Shown here one piece after another: positions 25,304 to 32,165 of a stretch of DNA of 64,000 bases (position 1 is the stretch's first letter; every line of letters starts with the position of its first letter). Source of the stretch: Salmonirosea aquatica. GTDB lineage: Bacteria > Bacteroidota > Bacteroidia > Cytophagales > Spirosomataceae. The stretch is taken from positions 6,236,501 through 6,300,500 of the forward strand of contig NZ_WHLY01000002.1 of assembly GCF_009296315.1 (NCBI RefSeq), in the 5' to 3' direction. The notes beneath the pieces are model-generated. The model was given only the letters and a program-made list of their open reading frames with translations, was not told where the DNA came from and made no database searches. Position numbers and translations under genes: made by a program.

Positions 25304-25368
25304 GCTTAGAATTAGTTAACTGTGATTGGTTGATTAATTTGACCCCGGCCTGCCAGCCGGGGTTTTTT
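25304..25368 (+). ncRNA. Candidate antisense RNA over the SymE-like gene's leader
   Basis: A perfect TAnnTTTG box, TATTTTTG at 25291-25298, points along the + strand. About 65 nt after its expected start there is a strong intrinsic terminator (CCCCGGC-CTGCCA-GCCGGGG-TTTTTT, 25343-25368). The RNA would be complementary to the 5' leader of the SymE-like mRNA, ending just upstream of its AUG, the arrangement known for SymR/symE. No clear -33 box is visible, and the box overlaps codons 2-4 of the gene, so chance is possible. Confidence 0.4.
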
Positions 25369-25463
25369 CTTGCCTCGTATAGGGGTATACGTTTAAATTT
25401 GCCACGCTTATTCTATTTGTCAGACTCGCTCTGACAATAGTGTAATAGTAGTACACTGGAAAG

Positions 25464-25484
25464 CCCGCTCTTTGAGCGGGTTTT
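25464..25484 (-). terminator. Hairpin after two-gene small operon
   Basis: CCCGCTC-TTT-GAGCGGG lies 6-26 bp beyond the stop at 25490 (minus). T's are present on the + side (GGGTTTTCC), weaker ones on the minus side. It could serve either strand. Confidence 0.45.
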
Positions 25485-25489
25485 CCGTT

Positions 25490-25654
25490 CTAAAAAAGCT
25501 TCGTCTGATCGTCCCGCTGAAACAGGGGTAGGTCCGAGTAGCCCTTTTTCCTATCCCGCAGCACCCCGCCCAGGGCGTTGGGTTGCTCTTTTAGCAATTC
25601 CCGGAGCGCCTTCTGATCCTCCGGCGTAAGCTTCTTAAAATCCTTTGGTTTCAT
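25490..25654 (-). CDS. Small protein of 54 aa
   Basis: It starts MKPKDFKKLTPEDQKALREL and ends RDDQTKLF. Highly charged and helical. ATGA overlap with the gene upstream (stop TGA at 25653-25651, start ATG at 25654) shows coupling. Function unknown. Confidence 0.6.
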   Translation of the reverse strand: MKPKDFKKLTPEDQKALRELLKEQPNALGGVLRDRKKGYSDLPLFQRDDQTKLF

Positions 25655-25824
25655 CGTTTGGCCAGTTTTTTGAGTAACAGAAATTCATTGACCTTGCCCT
25701 GGGCAATACCCCACGATAGCCTGAGCGACATCGAGAAGCTCACGATCCCATGTTTAAAAAGCCCCCAGGCTTTCTGCATGACCACCCGGAGCCGCGACCG
25801 CCATTGTTCACTGATTTTTCGCAT
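25651..25824 (-). CDS. Small basic helical protein of 57 aa
   Basis: It starts MRKISEQWRSRLRVVMQKAW and ends LLLKKLAKR. Amphipathic with regularly spaced Trp (WRSRL, AWGLF, SWGIA). The type is common in Bacteroidota mobile DNA, with no known role. It is first in a two-gene operon and preceded by a leader shared with the gene at 27684. Confidence 0.55.
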   Translation of the reverse strand: MRKISEQWRSRLRVVMQKAWGLFKHGIVSFSMSLRLSWGIAQGKVNEFLLLKKLAKR

Positions 25825-25935
25825 GGTACTTAGATGTTAAGTGACTGATTTTTAATTCCTTACTGATATAAATTTCTTCATACAGAACGGATTTAAAAAG
25901 CACCAATTCGTTTATTTTCAGCGATTTATGAAAAT
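25825..25935 (-). promoter_or_regulatory. Promoter/leader module, copy A
   Basis: On the minus strand this region contains TAAATCCGTT, then AATTTATATCAGTAAG and CAGTCACTTAACATCTAAG before the ATG. The same three blocks in the same order and spacing precede the gene at 27684 (27685-27790). This suggests a duplicated promoter plus leader giving co-regulation. Confidence 0.55.
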
Positions 25936-25936
25936 A

Positions 25937-25965
25937 AATACCACCTACTTGCGGTAGGTGGTATT
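25937..25965 (-). terminator. Terminator after methylase-like gene
   Basis: The stem AATACCACCTAC/GTAGGTGGTATT has a 5-nt loop and starts 3 bp after the stop codon. TATTTTC follows on the minus strand. Confidence 0.8.
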
Positions 25966-25968
25966 GCT

Positions 25969-26796
25969 TCAAAACAGCGATAGCTGCGACACCATCGGCT
26001 GGGGTTTAGCGGGCTTGGGCGGGGTTGGCTTAGGCGCGGGTGCAGGTACCTTCCCGGCCTTGAACTCCTCCATCAGCTGACGCCCCCGCTGCCAGGTCAC
26101 CGACTGCTCCTTCCCGATCGGCAACAGATGCGGTATAGGCGGCCCCGCTGCGGCGTACCGACCCGCCGCATGGTAAGGATTCACCTGGAACCCGAACCGA
26201 AAGTCATCCAGCGCCAGCGAATCCATGCAGCTCACCTGCCCCTGCCCGCCGTGGAAGGCCAGGTTCAGCGCGCACATCTTCGCACAGATCGGGTCGATGT
26301 CCTCGCCGTACAGGTAGTTGCCCGGATTATGCGCCAGGTAGCTCAGCAGCATCCGCCCGCTGCCCACGGCCGGATCATTGATCCGCTTACCCACCGGCTT
26401 ATTCTCAGGGTCCGAGGCGATCCTCGTACACAGATCGCACAGTTCCGAGGGCGTGAAGAACTGCCCCAGCCAGCCCTTCTTATGGGTACTGGCCAGGTAC
26501 TCATACACCGTCCCCAGGGCATCGAACCACGAGCGGCCATCATCGGCCACCTCCCGGTCCAGTATCCCGATCCAGGCCACCAGCAAGCCATTGAGTTGCG
26601 AGTACTCGGCCCCATACTTCCGTTTCAGCCGCTCGGCCACTTCCTTATCCCCATGTACCAGCAGGCAGGCCACCGCGTAGTCGATGAAGTCGCGGAACAC
26701 GTCCGCCGGGTCGTATCGATACTGGCCCATATCACGCAATATCTTGATCATCGGCCCCACCGAAGGCGGAGCATCCATCATATATCCCATGTCCAA
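25969..26796 (-). CDS. N-6 DNA methylase-like protein with C-terminal clamp-binding peptide
   Basis: The 275-residue protein has QFFTPSELCDLCTRIA (about 113) and INDPAVGSGRMLLSYL (about 138), the SAM-binding start of type I HsdM-like adenine methylases. EDIDPICAKMCALNLAFHGG follows at about 170. The expected catalytic (N/D)PP(Y/F) is seen only as NPYH (about 205), and the target-recognition region is short. Activity may therefore be altered or lost. The last five residues are QLSLF, the canonical peptide that binds the bacterial beta sliding clamp, preceded by a Pro/Lys linker. It could mark or monitor newly replicated phage DNA. It has its own terminator. Confidence 0.75.
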   Translation of the reverse strand: MDMGYMMDAPPSVGPMIKILRDMGQYRYDPADVFRDFIDYAVACLLVHGDKEVAERLKRKYGAEYSQLNGLLVAWIGILDREVADDGRSWFDALGTVYEYLASTHKKGWLGQFFTPSELCDLCTRIASDPENKPVGKRINDPAVGSGRMLLSYLAHNPGNYLYGEDIDPICAKMCALNLAFHGGQGQVSCMDSLALDDFRFGFQVNPYHAAGRYAAAGPPIPHLLPIGKEQSVTWQRGRQLMEEFKAGKVPAPAPKPTPPKPAKPQPMVSQLSLF

Positions 26797-26816
26797 TTAG
26801 ATTGAAGTAAAACAAA

Positions 26817-26839
26817 AAGGCCCCGAGTGTCGGGGCCTT
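26817..26839 (-). terminator. Terminator after the gene at 26848
   Basis: The stem AAGGCCCCGA/TCGGGGCCTT has a GTG loop and is followed on the minus strand by TTTTTGTTTT. It lies 9 bp past the stop. Confidence 0.85.
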
Positions 26840-26847
26840 CCTTCGGG

Positions 26848-27684
26848 TCAGAACGGCGCGTCGGCCAGTTCGGCGCGTGCGCCCTGGCACATCTTCACCA
26901 GGTGCTGCACGTAGTAGTCTTTGATCCGGAATGTCGTCACTTCCCTAAACCGGTTCTCCACCGTGGCCACCAGATTCCAGGCCGGATTTACGTACCCACC
27001 CGGCTTGTGCGCCTTGATGAAGTCGATCGCATCCTCCGGCGTGATCTCCGCGCTCAGCAGCTGCATATCGTTGATCTCGTGCAGCTTCGCATCCAGCGGA
27101 GCGGCATCCTTCATCCACCACTTTTTGCTCACGTCCCCGGTATGGTTCTTGTCGCCGTAGTGCTCAAAGTCCTCTTTCCTGATCCCCGTCAGCCATTCGT
27201 TCAGGATGCTCTCCTTGCTCACCCAGGCGTGGGCATCGGCCTGCGCCCGCAACCACAGCGTGGCCAGCTCGTAGGGGTTCTCGCTATGCGCTACCAGATA
27301 CTCATCCAACTCCACCAAGCCGATGTCCTCCGGCAGGACCGTAGGCTTATCCACCAGGTGCGCTACCGTGTATACGTCCAGCCGGGCGCACACCAGCGCG
27401 TCGAGCTTGTTGATGTGCATGCGGCGTCCCACCTCGGTCGCCCAGCTGTAGTAGTCCTGCTGGGTCTTGCCCGTCGCTTCCAGGAAGCGCTCCATGTGCC
27501 GGGGCTTTTTGGTTTCTACAGGCTGAGCGACGCCCACCGCCTGAACCTCGGTTTTCTTCGGCTTCGCTGCTTGCTTAGGTACCTTGTGCTCATTCTTTTT
27601 GGAACTCAACCGCTCCACCTGGTTTGACTTCCGAACCCGCGATTTCGTGGCTACTGTCCGACTTACTGCGCTTACATTTTCCAT
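26848..27684 (-). CDS. Phage protein of 278 aa, unknown
   Basis: The N-terminal 65 residues are Lys/Arg/Pro-rich and probably disordered (KKNEHKVPKQAAKPKKTEVQ). The rest is a soluble alpha-rich domain (ATGKTQQDYYSWATEVGRRM, DKNHTGDVSKKWWMKD). The basic tail suggests nucleic-acid binding. It has a single-gene transcription unit: leader module copy B upstream, terminator downstream. Function not recognised. Confidence 0.6.
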   Translation of the reverse strand: MENVSAVSRTVATKSRVRKSNQVERLSSKKNEHKVPKQAAKPKKTEVQAVGVAQPVETKKPRHMERFLEATGKTQQDYYSWATEVGRRMHINKLDALVCARLDVYTVAHLVDKPTVLPEDIGLVELDEYLVAHSENPYELATLWLRAQADAHAWVSKESILNEWLTGIRKEDFEHYGDKNHTGDVSKKWWMKDAAPLDAKLHEINDMQLLSAEITPEDAIDFIKAHKPGGYVNPAWNLVATVENRFREVTTFRIKDYYVQHLVKMCQGARAELADAPF

Positions 27685-27790
27685 TTGCTTAGAATTAAGT
27701 GACTGAAATAGTGATTGTTAACTGATATAAATATCTCTCACCAAAACGGATTTACAACTCCGCCAATCATTTATTTTTCTGAAAAATGAA
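27685..27790 (-). promoter_or_regulatory. Promoter/leader module, copy B
   Basis: On the minus strand the order is TAAATCCGTTTTGGTGAGAG, then ATTTATATCAGTTA, then CAGTCACTTAATTCTAAGCA and ATG. It parallels copy A at 25825-25935. Confidence 0.55.
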
Positions 27791-27819
27791 AGTTTTTTTG
27801 AGGCGCTTAGACACGAAAA

Positions 27820-27841
27820 AAGGCACTCTCATGAGTGCCTT
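27820..27841 (-). terminator. Terminator, distal of tandem pair
   Basis: AAGGCACTC-TCAT-GAGTGCCTT is followed on the minus strand by TTTTTTCG. It lies about 60 bp beyond another terminator. The spacer between them has no open frame. Confidence 0.7.
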
Positions 27842-27899
27842 GGCAGGGAGGATGATAGGAGTCGAAAATATAGCAGCAAATGTAAGCTTGCACAAAAAA

Positions 27900-27923
27900 G
27901 CCCCCGACCCTAGGGTCGGGGGC
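27900..27923 (-). terminator. Terminator, proximal of tandem pair
   Basis: A perfect 11-bp stem, GCCCCCGACCC/GGGTCGGGGGC, with a two-base loop, is followed by TTTTTT on the minus strand. It lies 40 bp after the stop at 27963. Confidence 0.85.
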
Positions 27924-27962
27924 TGCATGCACTCTGCCAGGTCTATTGGCTCGGTTTATTTA

Positions 27963-28178
27963 TTAGGTCTCTTCATTTGCAGGTGCGTTGCCTTTCCAGA
28001 AGGCCCCGTAATGGACATCTTCCCGAGCTTTTGCCGCATTCATCCGATCTAGCATATCATCTACCATATGCAAAAGATCGTACTTGGATGCATGCTCAAA
28101 ACAGTACGCTACGGACTCTGCGTCGTTCCAATTGGTTTTGTCCATCAGAAAGTTAAGAATGGTTTCATTATTTGTCAT
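27963..28178 (-). CDS. Small acidic phage protein
   Basis: The 71-residue protein starts MTNNETILNFLMDKTNWNDA. Helical, with Asp/Glu/Met-rich stretches (LLHMVDDMLDRMNAAKARED). An upstream ATG at 28244 would add residues with poor coding character. Function unknown; probably read with the glycosyltransferase-like gene upstream (75-bp gap). Confidence 0.5.
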   Translation of the reverse strand: MTNNETILNFLMDKTNWNDAESVAYCFEHASKYDLLHMVDDMLDRMNAAKAREDVHYGAFWKGNAPANEET

Positions 28179-28252
28179 TTGAAAAATATAGTAAGGACAA
28201 ACATTACTCCAATTTCCAGCAATAATTATACCATTTCGATACAAAAATTTAT

Positions 28253-28990
28253 CTAAAATGGCATTTTCAAGGTCTTCTGATAGGGATCTTTAAGGTTACT
28301 TTTATTCGTAGATTTTCGCAACTCCACCACGTCCCCAAAAACCTTCCGGAGCAAATGGAAGTCCTTCTCCTCATTCTCCACGTTCCGAAACTCCGCCAAC
28401 CCGCCCCGGTTCACGAACGTATCCTTCTGCGCCCAGTAGAAGCGCGTATCCTTGTAAATCAGCCGATGGTGGTACGCATTCAGCAGCGAGATCCAGAAAT
28501 CCTCATTGCAATGGATATCGCCATTATACCACAGTTTCGAGCCTGAGAGTACCCCATGCGCGCAGCCCGTCACGTAGCCACTCAGCTGGATGGGGCTCAG
28601 ACTACTGAACCGGATTGGGTTCGGCGAAATCGCAAAACCGTATAGGTAAGCCCCCGCCTTCCGGGCCGCGTGAGCCGTCATCTGGACGATATCATACGCC
28701 AAGTCCGGCTCCACAATCGGTTCTTCACCTGACTCGCCGTACACCCGCCGCAAATGGTCGATGTCATCGTCGAGCATGAACACATCCCCCAGGTTCCTGA
28801 TCATCCACTCCCGCTTCCGCGTCAACCCGATCACACTGTCCGGATGCGTGATGATCTCGATGCCCGGATTGCATTTCCGGTACTGCTCCGCCTGGCTCTC
28901 TTCTACGCAGAGTGCGGCCCCATACACCGCACTGGTGGTCAGCACCCGGCTCCACCGTTTGTGCGAGGGAATTATAATCTTTACTTCCAT
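28253..28990 (-). CDS. Glycosyltransferase-like protein (GT-A fold candidate)
   Basis: The 245-residue protein starts MEVKIIIPSHKRWSRVLTTS, a typical GT-A nucleotide-sugar-binding start. GDVFMLDDDIDHL (about 73) supplies a DxD-type metal site. IHCNEDFWISLLNA (about 163) resembles the acceptor/catalytic ED of family-2-like enzymes. Similar phage proteins are associated with sugar modification of DNA bases (TET-associated glycosyltransferase type). I see no hydroxymethylase, JBP/TET or nucleotide-kinase gene here, so the substrate is open. Neighbours are ParB-like and methylase-like genes. Confidence 0.65.
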   Translation of the reverse strand: MEVKIIIPSHKRWSRVLTTSAVYGAALCVEESQAEQYRKCNPGIEIITHPDSVIGLTRKREWMIRNLGDVFMLDDDIDHLRRVYGESGEEPIVEPDLAYDIVQMTAHAARKAGAYLYGFAISPNPIRFSSLSPIQLSGYVTGCAHGVLSGSKLWYNGDIHCNEDFWISLLNAYHHRLIYKDTRFYWAQKDTFVNRGGLAEFRNVENEEKDFHLLRKVFGDVVELRKSTNKSNLKDPYQKTLKMPF

Positions 28991-29131
28991 AACTATATGA
29001 ATATTAAATGATTATGTGTTAGTTTTTAACTAAATACGGGGATAACGAAGGGATACAAACAGAATTAATTGGTAGAATTTTTAACTTTAATACTTAGTAT
29101 ATAACCCCTCCTTCATGAAAGTAATACTTAT

Positions 29132-29524
29132 ATGTCCCCACTTAAATCGTTATTCAGAAAAAAGAAGTCCGTTGCGGAAAGTCCCGACCCGCACCGAAAA
29201 TCGAACATCTATGTCGATGTCGTGCTTGCCCAGCTTATCCAAAACCTGGAACGGGATAAGGAAAACCTAAACCATACCCTGGCCAGCCAGGTGGGCTACT
29301 TCCACCTGATCATCCCCAAGGACCTTTCCCATTCGCTCGCGTCCGATTGGATCGCTATCCGTCATTTCGTCGGGTTTGAGGATTCTGTCGATATTTTCGA
29401 TGCGGAAAAGATGAAAGCTCCGATTCGGAAGAGAGCCAGCCAATTCACCCAGGCCGATATTGAAGAGCTGATGACGATGCTCTACGCCTTACAGGCCAAA
29501 CTGAACGCCGAGCACAATCACTGA
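29132..29524 (+). CDS. Small + strand protein, prophage cargo
   Basis: The 130-residue protein has a basic N-terminus (SPLKSLFRKKKSVAESP), a core IYVDVVLAQLIQNLERDKEN and a Leu-rich C-terminal helix (ADIEELMTMLYALQAKLNAE). It is encoded alone, against its neighbours, with a shared bidirectional terminator. No family recognised. The cargo-like layout suggests expression from the prophage. Confidence 0.55.
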   Translation: MSPLKSLFRKKKSVAESPDPHRKSNIYVDVVLAQLIQNLERDKENLNHTLASQVGYFHLIIPKDLSHSLASDWIAIRHFVGFEDSVDIFDAEKMKAPIRKRASQFTQADIEELMTMLYALQAKLNAEHNH

Positions 29525-29526
29525 GC

Positions 29527-29564
29527 CACGGTGCCTGGTCACAGCCTGACGATCAGGCACCGTG
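29527..29564. terminator. Bidirectional hairpin between convergent genes
   Basis: An 11-bp perfect stem, CACGGTGCCTG/CAGGCACCGTG, has a 16-nt loop and overlaps the last codons of the ParB-like gene. Confidence 0.6.
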
Positions 29565-30182
29565 CTTACTTAGCATTTCAATGACTGCCTTTCCCTCCAA
29601 AACGTGCGTAGTACCCACCTTGCTCGACTTATAGCACTGCGAAGTATCCAACCCCAACTTCTCCGACAGGTGATTCATATCGATCTCATTGCGGCAGACG
29701 ATCACGATCGCATCGTATTGCTCCGAGAACTTCGCCACGATCGGTAACTCCGGCTGCTCCGGAGCGGCATCGGCCGATGCCCCCGCCAGGTCCGCCGACA
29801 GCGCCTCGATGCTGAGCCCGAAGCTGTCCAGATCCACGTACTCGTCAAACTCCGCCTTCAGCAGCTCCATGTCAAACTCCCCGGCGTGGCTGTTCTCGAT
29901 CATCATCACCTCCCGCAGCTCCTGATCCGTCAGCTTCCTGACGGCCGTCCGCACGTCGATCTCATAATCCCCCAGGCCGTTGCTGGCCAGCATCTCACAG
30001 CGCTGGTTTCCGCTCAGCAGGGTACTGTCGGCATCCCGCACCGGAATCCCGATCATGCCGAACTTTTGCAGCCGCTCCCACAGCTTCTGCTTCTCCGTCG
30101 ACTTGATCTTCCGCGGATTCTTCACATGCGGCACCAGATCCCCGATCCGCGCCCGCTCCGTCCTAAACAATTCATTAATCAT
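29553..30182 (-). CDS. ParB N-terminal-like protein
   Basis: The 209-residue protein starts MINELFRTERARIGDLVPHV. The N-terminal about 95 residues are ParB/Srx-like: PHVKNPRKIKSTEKQKLWER, TLLSGNQRCEML (the GNxR nucleotide-binding box, about 55) and VRKLTDQELREVMMIENSHA. This fold binds or hydrolyses CTP in segregation proteins and occurs in many phage proteins with nuclease or modification roles. No HTH is visible after it; a separate alpha/beta C-terminal part follows (DAIVIVCRNEIDMNHLSEKL). A nested palindrome at 30248-30333 lies just upstream. Confidence 0.75.
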   Translation of the reverse strand: MINELFRTERARIGDLVPHVKNPRKIKSTEKQKLWERLQKFGMIGIPVRDADSTLLSGNQRCEMLASNGLGDYEIDVRTAVRKLTDQELREVMMIENSHAGEFDMELLKAEFDEYVDLDSFGLSIEALSADLAGASADAAPEQPELPIVAKFSEQYDAIVIVCRNEIDMNHLSEKLGLDTSQCYKSSKVGTTHVLEGKAVIEMLSKHGA

Positions 30183-30247
30183 AATAATCTGGCTAATAGA
30201 CAATTAGTTAGCAATATAGAATTATAGAAAAATTCCAAATAATTTCA

Positions 30248-30333
30248 GCTCTCTCATAAGACGACCTGATTTGGGAGGACGATGTGCGGCTGCCCCGCGC
30301 AGGTTCTCCCAAATCCAGAGGCGTTGAGAGAGC
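30248..30333. other. Nested palindrome upstream of the ParB-like gene
   Basis: The outer stem is GCTCTCTCA (30248-30256) / TGAGAGAGC (30325-30333). A 10-bp inner stem GATTTGGGAG (30268-30277) / CTCCCAAATC (30306-30315) and a small GCGG/CCGC hairpin (30286-30298) lie within. The three stems are nested on one axis. It could be a structured RNA leader, or a DNA site for the neighbouring ParB-like protein. Confidence 0.55.
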
Positions 30334-30392
30334 GGGGCCCGCCCGGCCCAGGAGGGCAAGCATCAGCACCACCCACCAACTCAGCAAAAAGA

Positions 30393-31070
30393 CTACAGCA
30401 CATACCGCTCCGCCGTCAACTCCTCAATCCGCCGACTCACCTGCGCCAGCTCCGTACCCCACTCCGCCTTCTTCGAATCAGCAGCCTTCGGATTCTCCAA
30501 CTTCCGGCTCAGCTTCGAGCGCTTCTCCCGCAGCCGCTGCAACTCCACCGTCAGCACCGCCTTCTGCTGCAAATCTCCCAGCGGTCGAACAACCGGAGGA
30601 GCGCCTCCCGGAACAGTTTCTTCACGAAACGAAGCCTGTGCATCGACGCCATTACGCTCGATGAACTTCTTCTCATCCCACAGATCCTCGATCTGCCCCT
30701 GCAAATCCACGATCCGGCTCGTCAGCTCCGGACAATCCTGATGGGCGGGTACCTTGTGCAGCAGATTGCTCAGCTTCGCCTGCTCCTGGCGCAGGGCATC
30801 CGCTTCCAGCGTCAGCGCCGCCTGGCGCTCGGCGTACGAATCCACGACGGACCGGGTAGCACGGGGTGATTTGACAGGAGCAGCGGCTACCGGAGCAGCA
30901 GGTTGCGGATTAGGCGCGGTCAGTGCCTGACTTTTTAGCCTGCTGAGCTGCTCGCGGAGCGGCTCCAGCTGCTCGGGCCGGGCGCGGCCGGCTTTCAGCT
31001 GCATCTCCAGCAGCTTGATCGCCGACTCCACCTGCCGGATCTGTTCCAGGGTCGTCATCGGATTCGACAT
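30393..31070 (-). CDS. Coiled-coil phage protein
   Basis: The 225-residue protein has two long heptad-repeat helices (SAIKLLEMQLKAGRARPEQL; LRQEQAKLSNLLHK) joined by Pro/Ala linkers. A third lies at the end (RSKLSRKLENPKAADSKKAE). No membrane segment. Probably an oligomeric structural or DNA-associated protein. Its first 161 nt overlap the preceding gene in another frame, an unusually long overlap. Confidence 0.6.
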   Translation of the reverse strand: MSNPMTTLEQIRQVESAIKLLEMQLKAGRARPEQLEPLREQLSRLKSQALTAPNPQPAAPVAAAPVKSPRATRSVVDSYAERQAALTLEADALRQEQAKLSNLLHKVPAHQDCPELTSRIVDLQGQIEDLWDEKKFIERNGVDAQASFREETVPGGAPPVVRPLGDLQQKAVLTVELQRLREKRSKLSRKLENPKAADSKKAEWGTELAQVSRRIEELTAERYVL

Positions 31071-31272
31071 CGTCTTCTATCAGTAGCTTGAAATCGGTAA
31101 TGGCCTGGCGGTACGCCCACACCTGGTGATCCAGGTCCAAGTCGCCATCGGTCTGGCGGTGGTCGTATTCCCCGAGGTACTGGTCCAGCACCGTCCTGAT
31201 CCAAGCCGTATCGATGCGGCGTTGGTGCAGGTACTCGCGCAGATCGCGGAAGCCTTCGGGAGCAGGGATCAT
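30910..31272 (-). CDS. Small phage protein with disordered C-terminus
   Basis: The 120-residue protein starts MIPAPEGFRDLREYLHQRRI. The first 70 residues look like a real helical domain (YDHRQTDGDLDLDHQVWAYR). From IEDDVESDDDPG onward it is Pro/Ala/Arg-rich and runs through the start of the next gene for 161 nt. Either the overlap is real or a frame error hides an earlier stop. Confidence 0.5.
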   Translation of the reverse strand: MIPAPEGFRDLREYLHQRRIDTAWIRTVLDQYLGEYDHRQTDGDLDLDHQVWAYRQAITDFKLLIEDDVESDDDPGTDPAGGVGDQAAGDAAESRPRPARAAGAAPRAAQQAKKSGTDRA

Positions 31273-31288
31273 GAAGGGCAGAAAAAAA

Positions 31289-31425
31289 GCCGGTAAGTCG
31301 CTGCAAACAACACACGTTGAACCAACGAGGCCATGCGGTACTTACAACCGCGCGCTCACCGGCCATGCCCTGATTCCAGCATAGCCACTTGTGTATTCCT
31401 ACCAGAAAAGATACTTGTTGTTTGC
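31289..31425 (-). promoter_or_regulatory. Structured leader upstream of the gene at 31272
   Basis: Closing stem GCCGGT (31289-31294) / ACCGGC (31358-31363) encloses hairpins CGTTG/CAACG (31315-31327) and GCGGT/ACCGC (31335-31351). A wider inverted repeat, GCAAACAACA (31303-31312) / TGTTGTTTGC (31416-31425), could form instead. The alternatives exclude each other in part, as in a switch, but no known riboswitch class is recognised. Confidence 0.35.
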
Positions 31426-31471
31426 GTCACAAATATAGGCAAAGCCCCCTTCCACGCAAGGGACGAAAAAA

Positions 31472-31495
31472 AAGCCCGACCTCATGGCCGGGCTT
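31472..31495 (-). terminator. Terminator after the gene at 31517
   Basis: AAGCCCG/CGGGCTT with a 10-nt loop is followed on the minus strand by TTTTTTCG. It separates the head/tail-tube transcript from the accessory block. Confidence 0.75.
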
Positions 31496-31516
31496 GGATA
31501 CATGAACCTGATTCAA

Positions 31517-31921
31517 TCAGGATTCGTCCGTCCCATCGGGATCTTCATTGTCCGGATTCTCGTCATTTTCTCCCGAAATGTCCGGATTCTCGGAATCTTC
31601 CACGTCTTCCACCGGAGCGGGCTTCAACTTTTTCAGCTTCTCCGCCGCCAGCTCCTGCAACTTCGCCTGCGCTTCGGCCGCTTCGGTAGCGCGTTGCTCG
31701 GCAATCTCCTGTTCGCTCAGGCCCTCGTAGCGGGCATTCGCTTCCAGATGATCGTACTGCTTCTGCAGCCGCTGGCTGATCTCGTTAGCAAAGCGCATCG
31801 GCTCCGCTTCGGCCGGCGAGCCCTCAAAGGCACCCTCGGTCACCTCGTTCAACACCTTGAAGGCAGCCTTCGCGGCCTTGTCCAGGGCGGTCAGCGTCGC
31901 CTTAATTTTTGTCTTTGACAT
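31517..31921 (-). CDS. Small acidic phage protein downstream of tail-tube candidate
   Basis: The 134-residue protein is helical (TALDKAAKAAFKVLNEVTEG, EQRATEAAEAQAKLQEL). The tail is very acidic, with a repeated ENPD/NEDPD motif, ending DGTDES. It could be an assembly chaperone. It overlaps the upstream 65-aa gene by 20 nt. Confidence 0.55.
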   Translation of the reverse strand: MSKTKIKATLTALDKAAKAAFKVLNEVTEGAFEGSPAEAEPMRFANEISQRLQKQYDHLEANARYEGLSEQEIAEQRATEAAEAQAKLQELAAEKLKKLKPAPVEDVEDSENPDISGENDENPDNEDPDGTDES

Positions 31922-32099
31922 CGGTCGTATCGTTTACGGCGGCCTTCTCCATGAAACCTACCGCCAGTCCGTCCTGGGCCAGTTCGGCCAAAGTCGTCTG
32001 CGGCAGCTCGTTCGAGAGGGTCACCCCGGTTCCTTCTTTTTCCAGCGTCACCTGGCCGTCATAATCGGCCAGTACCCGCCATTCGGTTTTCTTACTCAT
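31902..32099 (-). CDS. Small phage protein of 65 aa
   Basis: It starts MSKKTEWRVLADYDGQVTLE and forms a compact beta-rich body with an acidic end (NDTTDVKDKN). It is in one transcript with the tail-tube candidate unless the hairpin at 32124 stops transcription. Function unknown. Confidence 0.5.
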   Translation of the reverse strand: MSKKTEWRVLADYDGQVTLEKEGTGVTLSNELPQTTLAELAQDGLAVGFMEKAAVNDTTDVKDKN

Positions 32100-32123
32100 A
32101 CTGAAAACAGTTTATCCCAAAAT

Positions 32124-32149
32124 CCCCCTCTCCAATTTTGGAGAGGGGG
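32124..32149 (-). terminator. Hairpin after the tail-tube candidate
   Basis: The 10-bp stem CCCCCTCTCC/GGAGAGGGGG has a 6-nt loop. On the minus strand it is followed by GATTTTGGG, a weak T tract, so it may attenuate rather than fully terminate. Confidence 0.55.
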
Positions 32150-32165
32150 CTAGGGGGTGAGGTTA

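Noticed and set aside
25394-25484. Second small RNA upstream of the SymE-like gene (TAAATTTG box, three hairpins)
   Set aside because: The last hairpin is equally well explained as the terminator of the minus operon ending at 25490; evidence is weaker than for the antisense RNA.
31289-31363. tRNA-like cloverleaf of 75 nt
   Set aside because: The would-be T-loop lacks TTC, the anticodon loop has three bases and extra bases separate the arms; it is not a tRNA.
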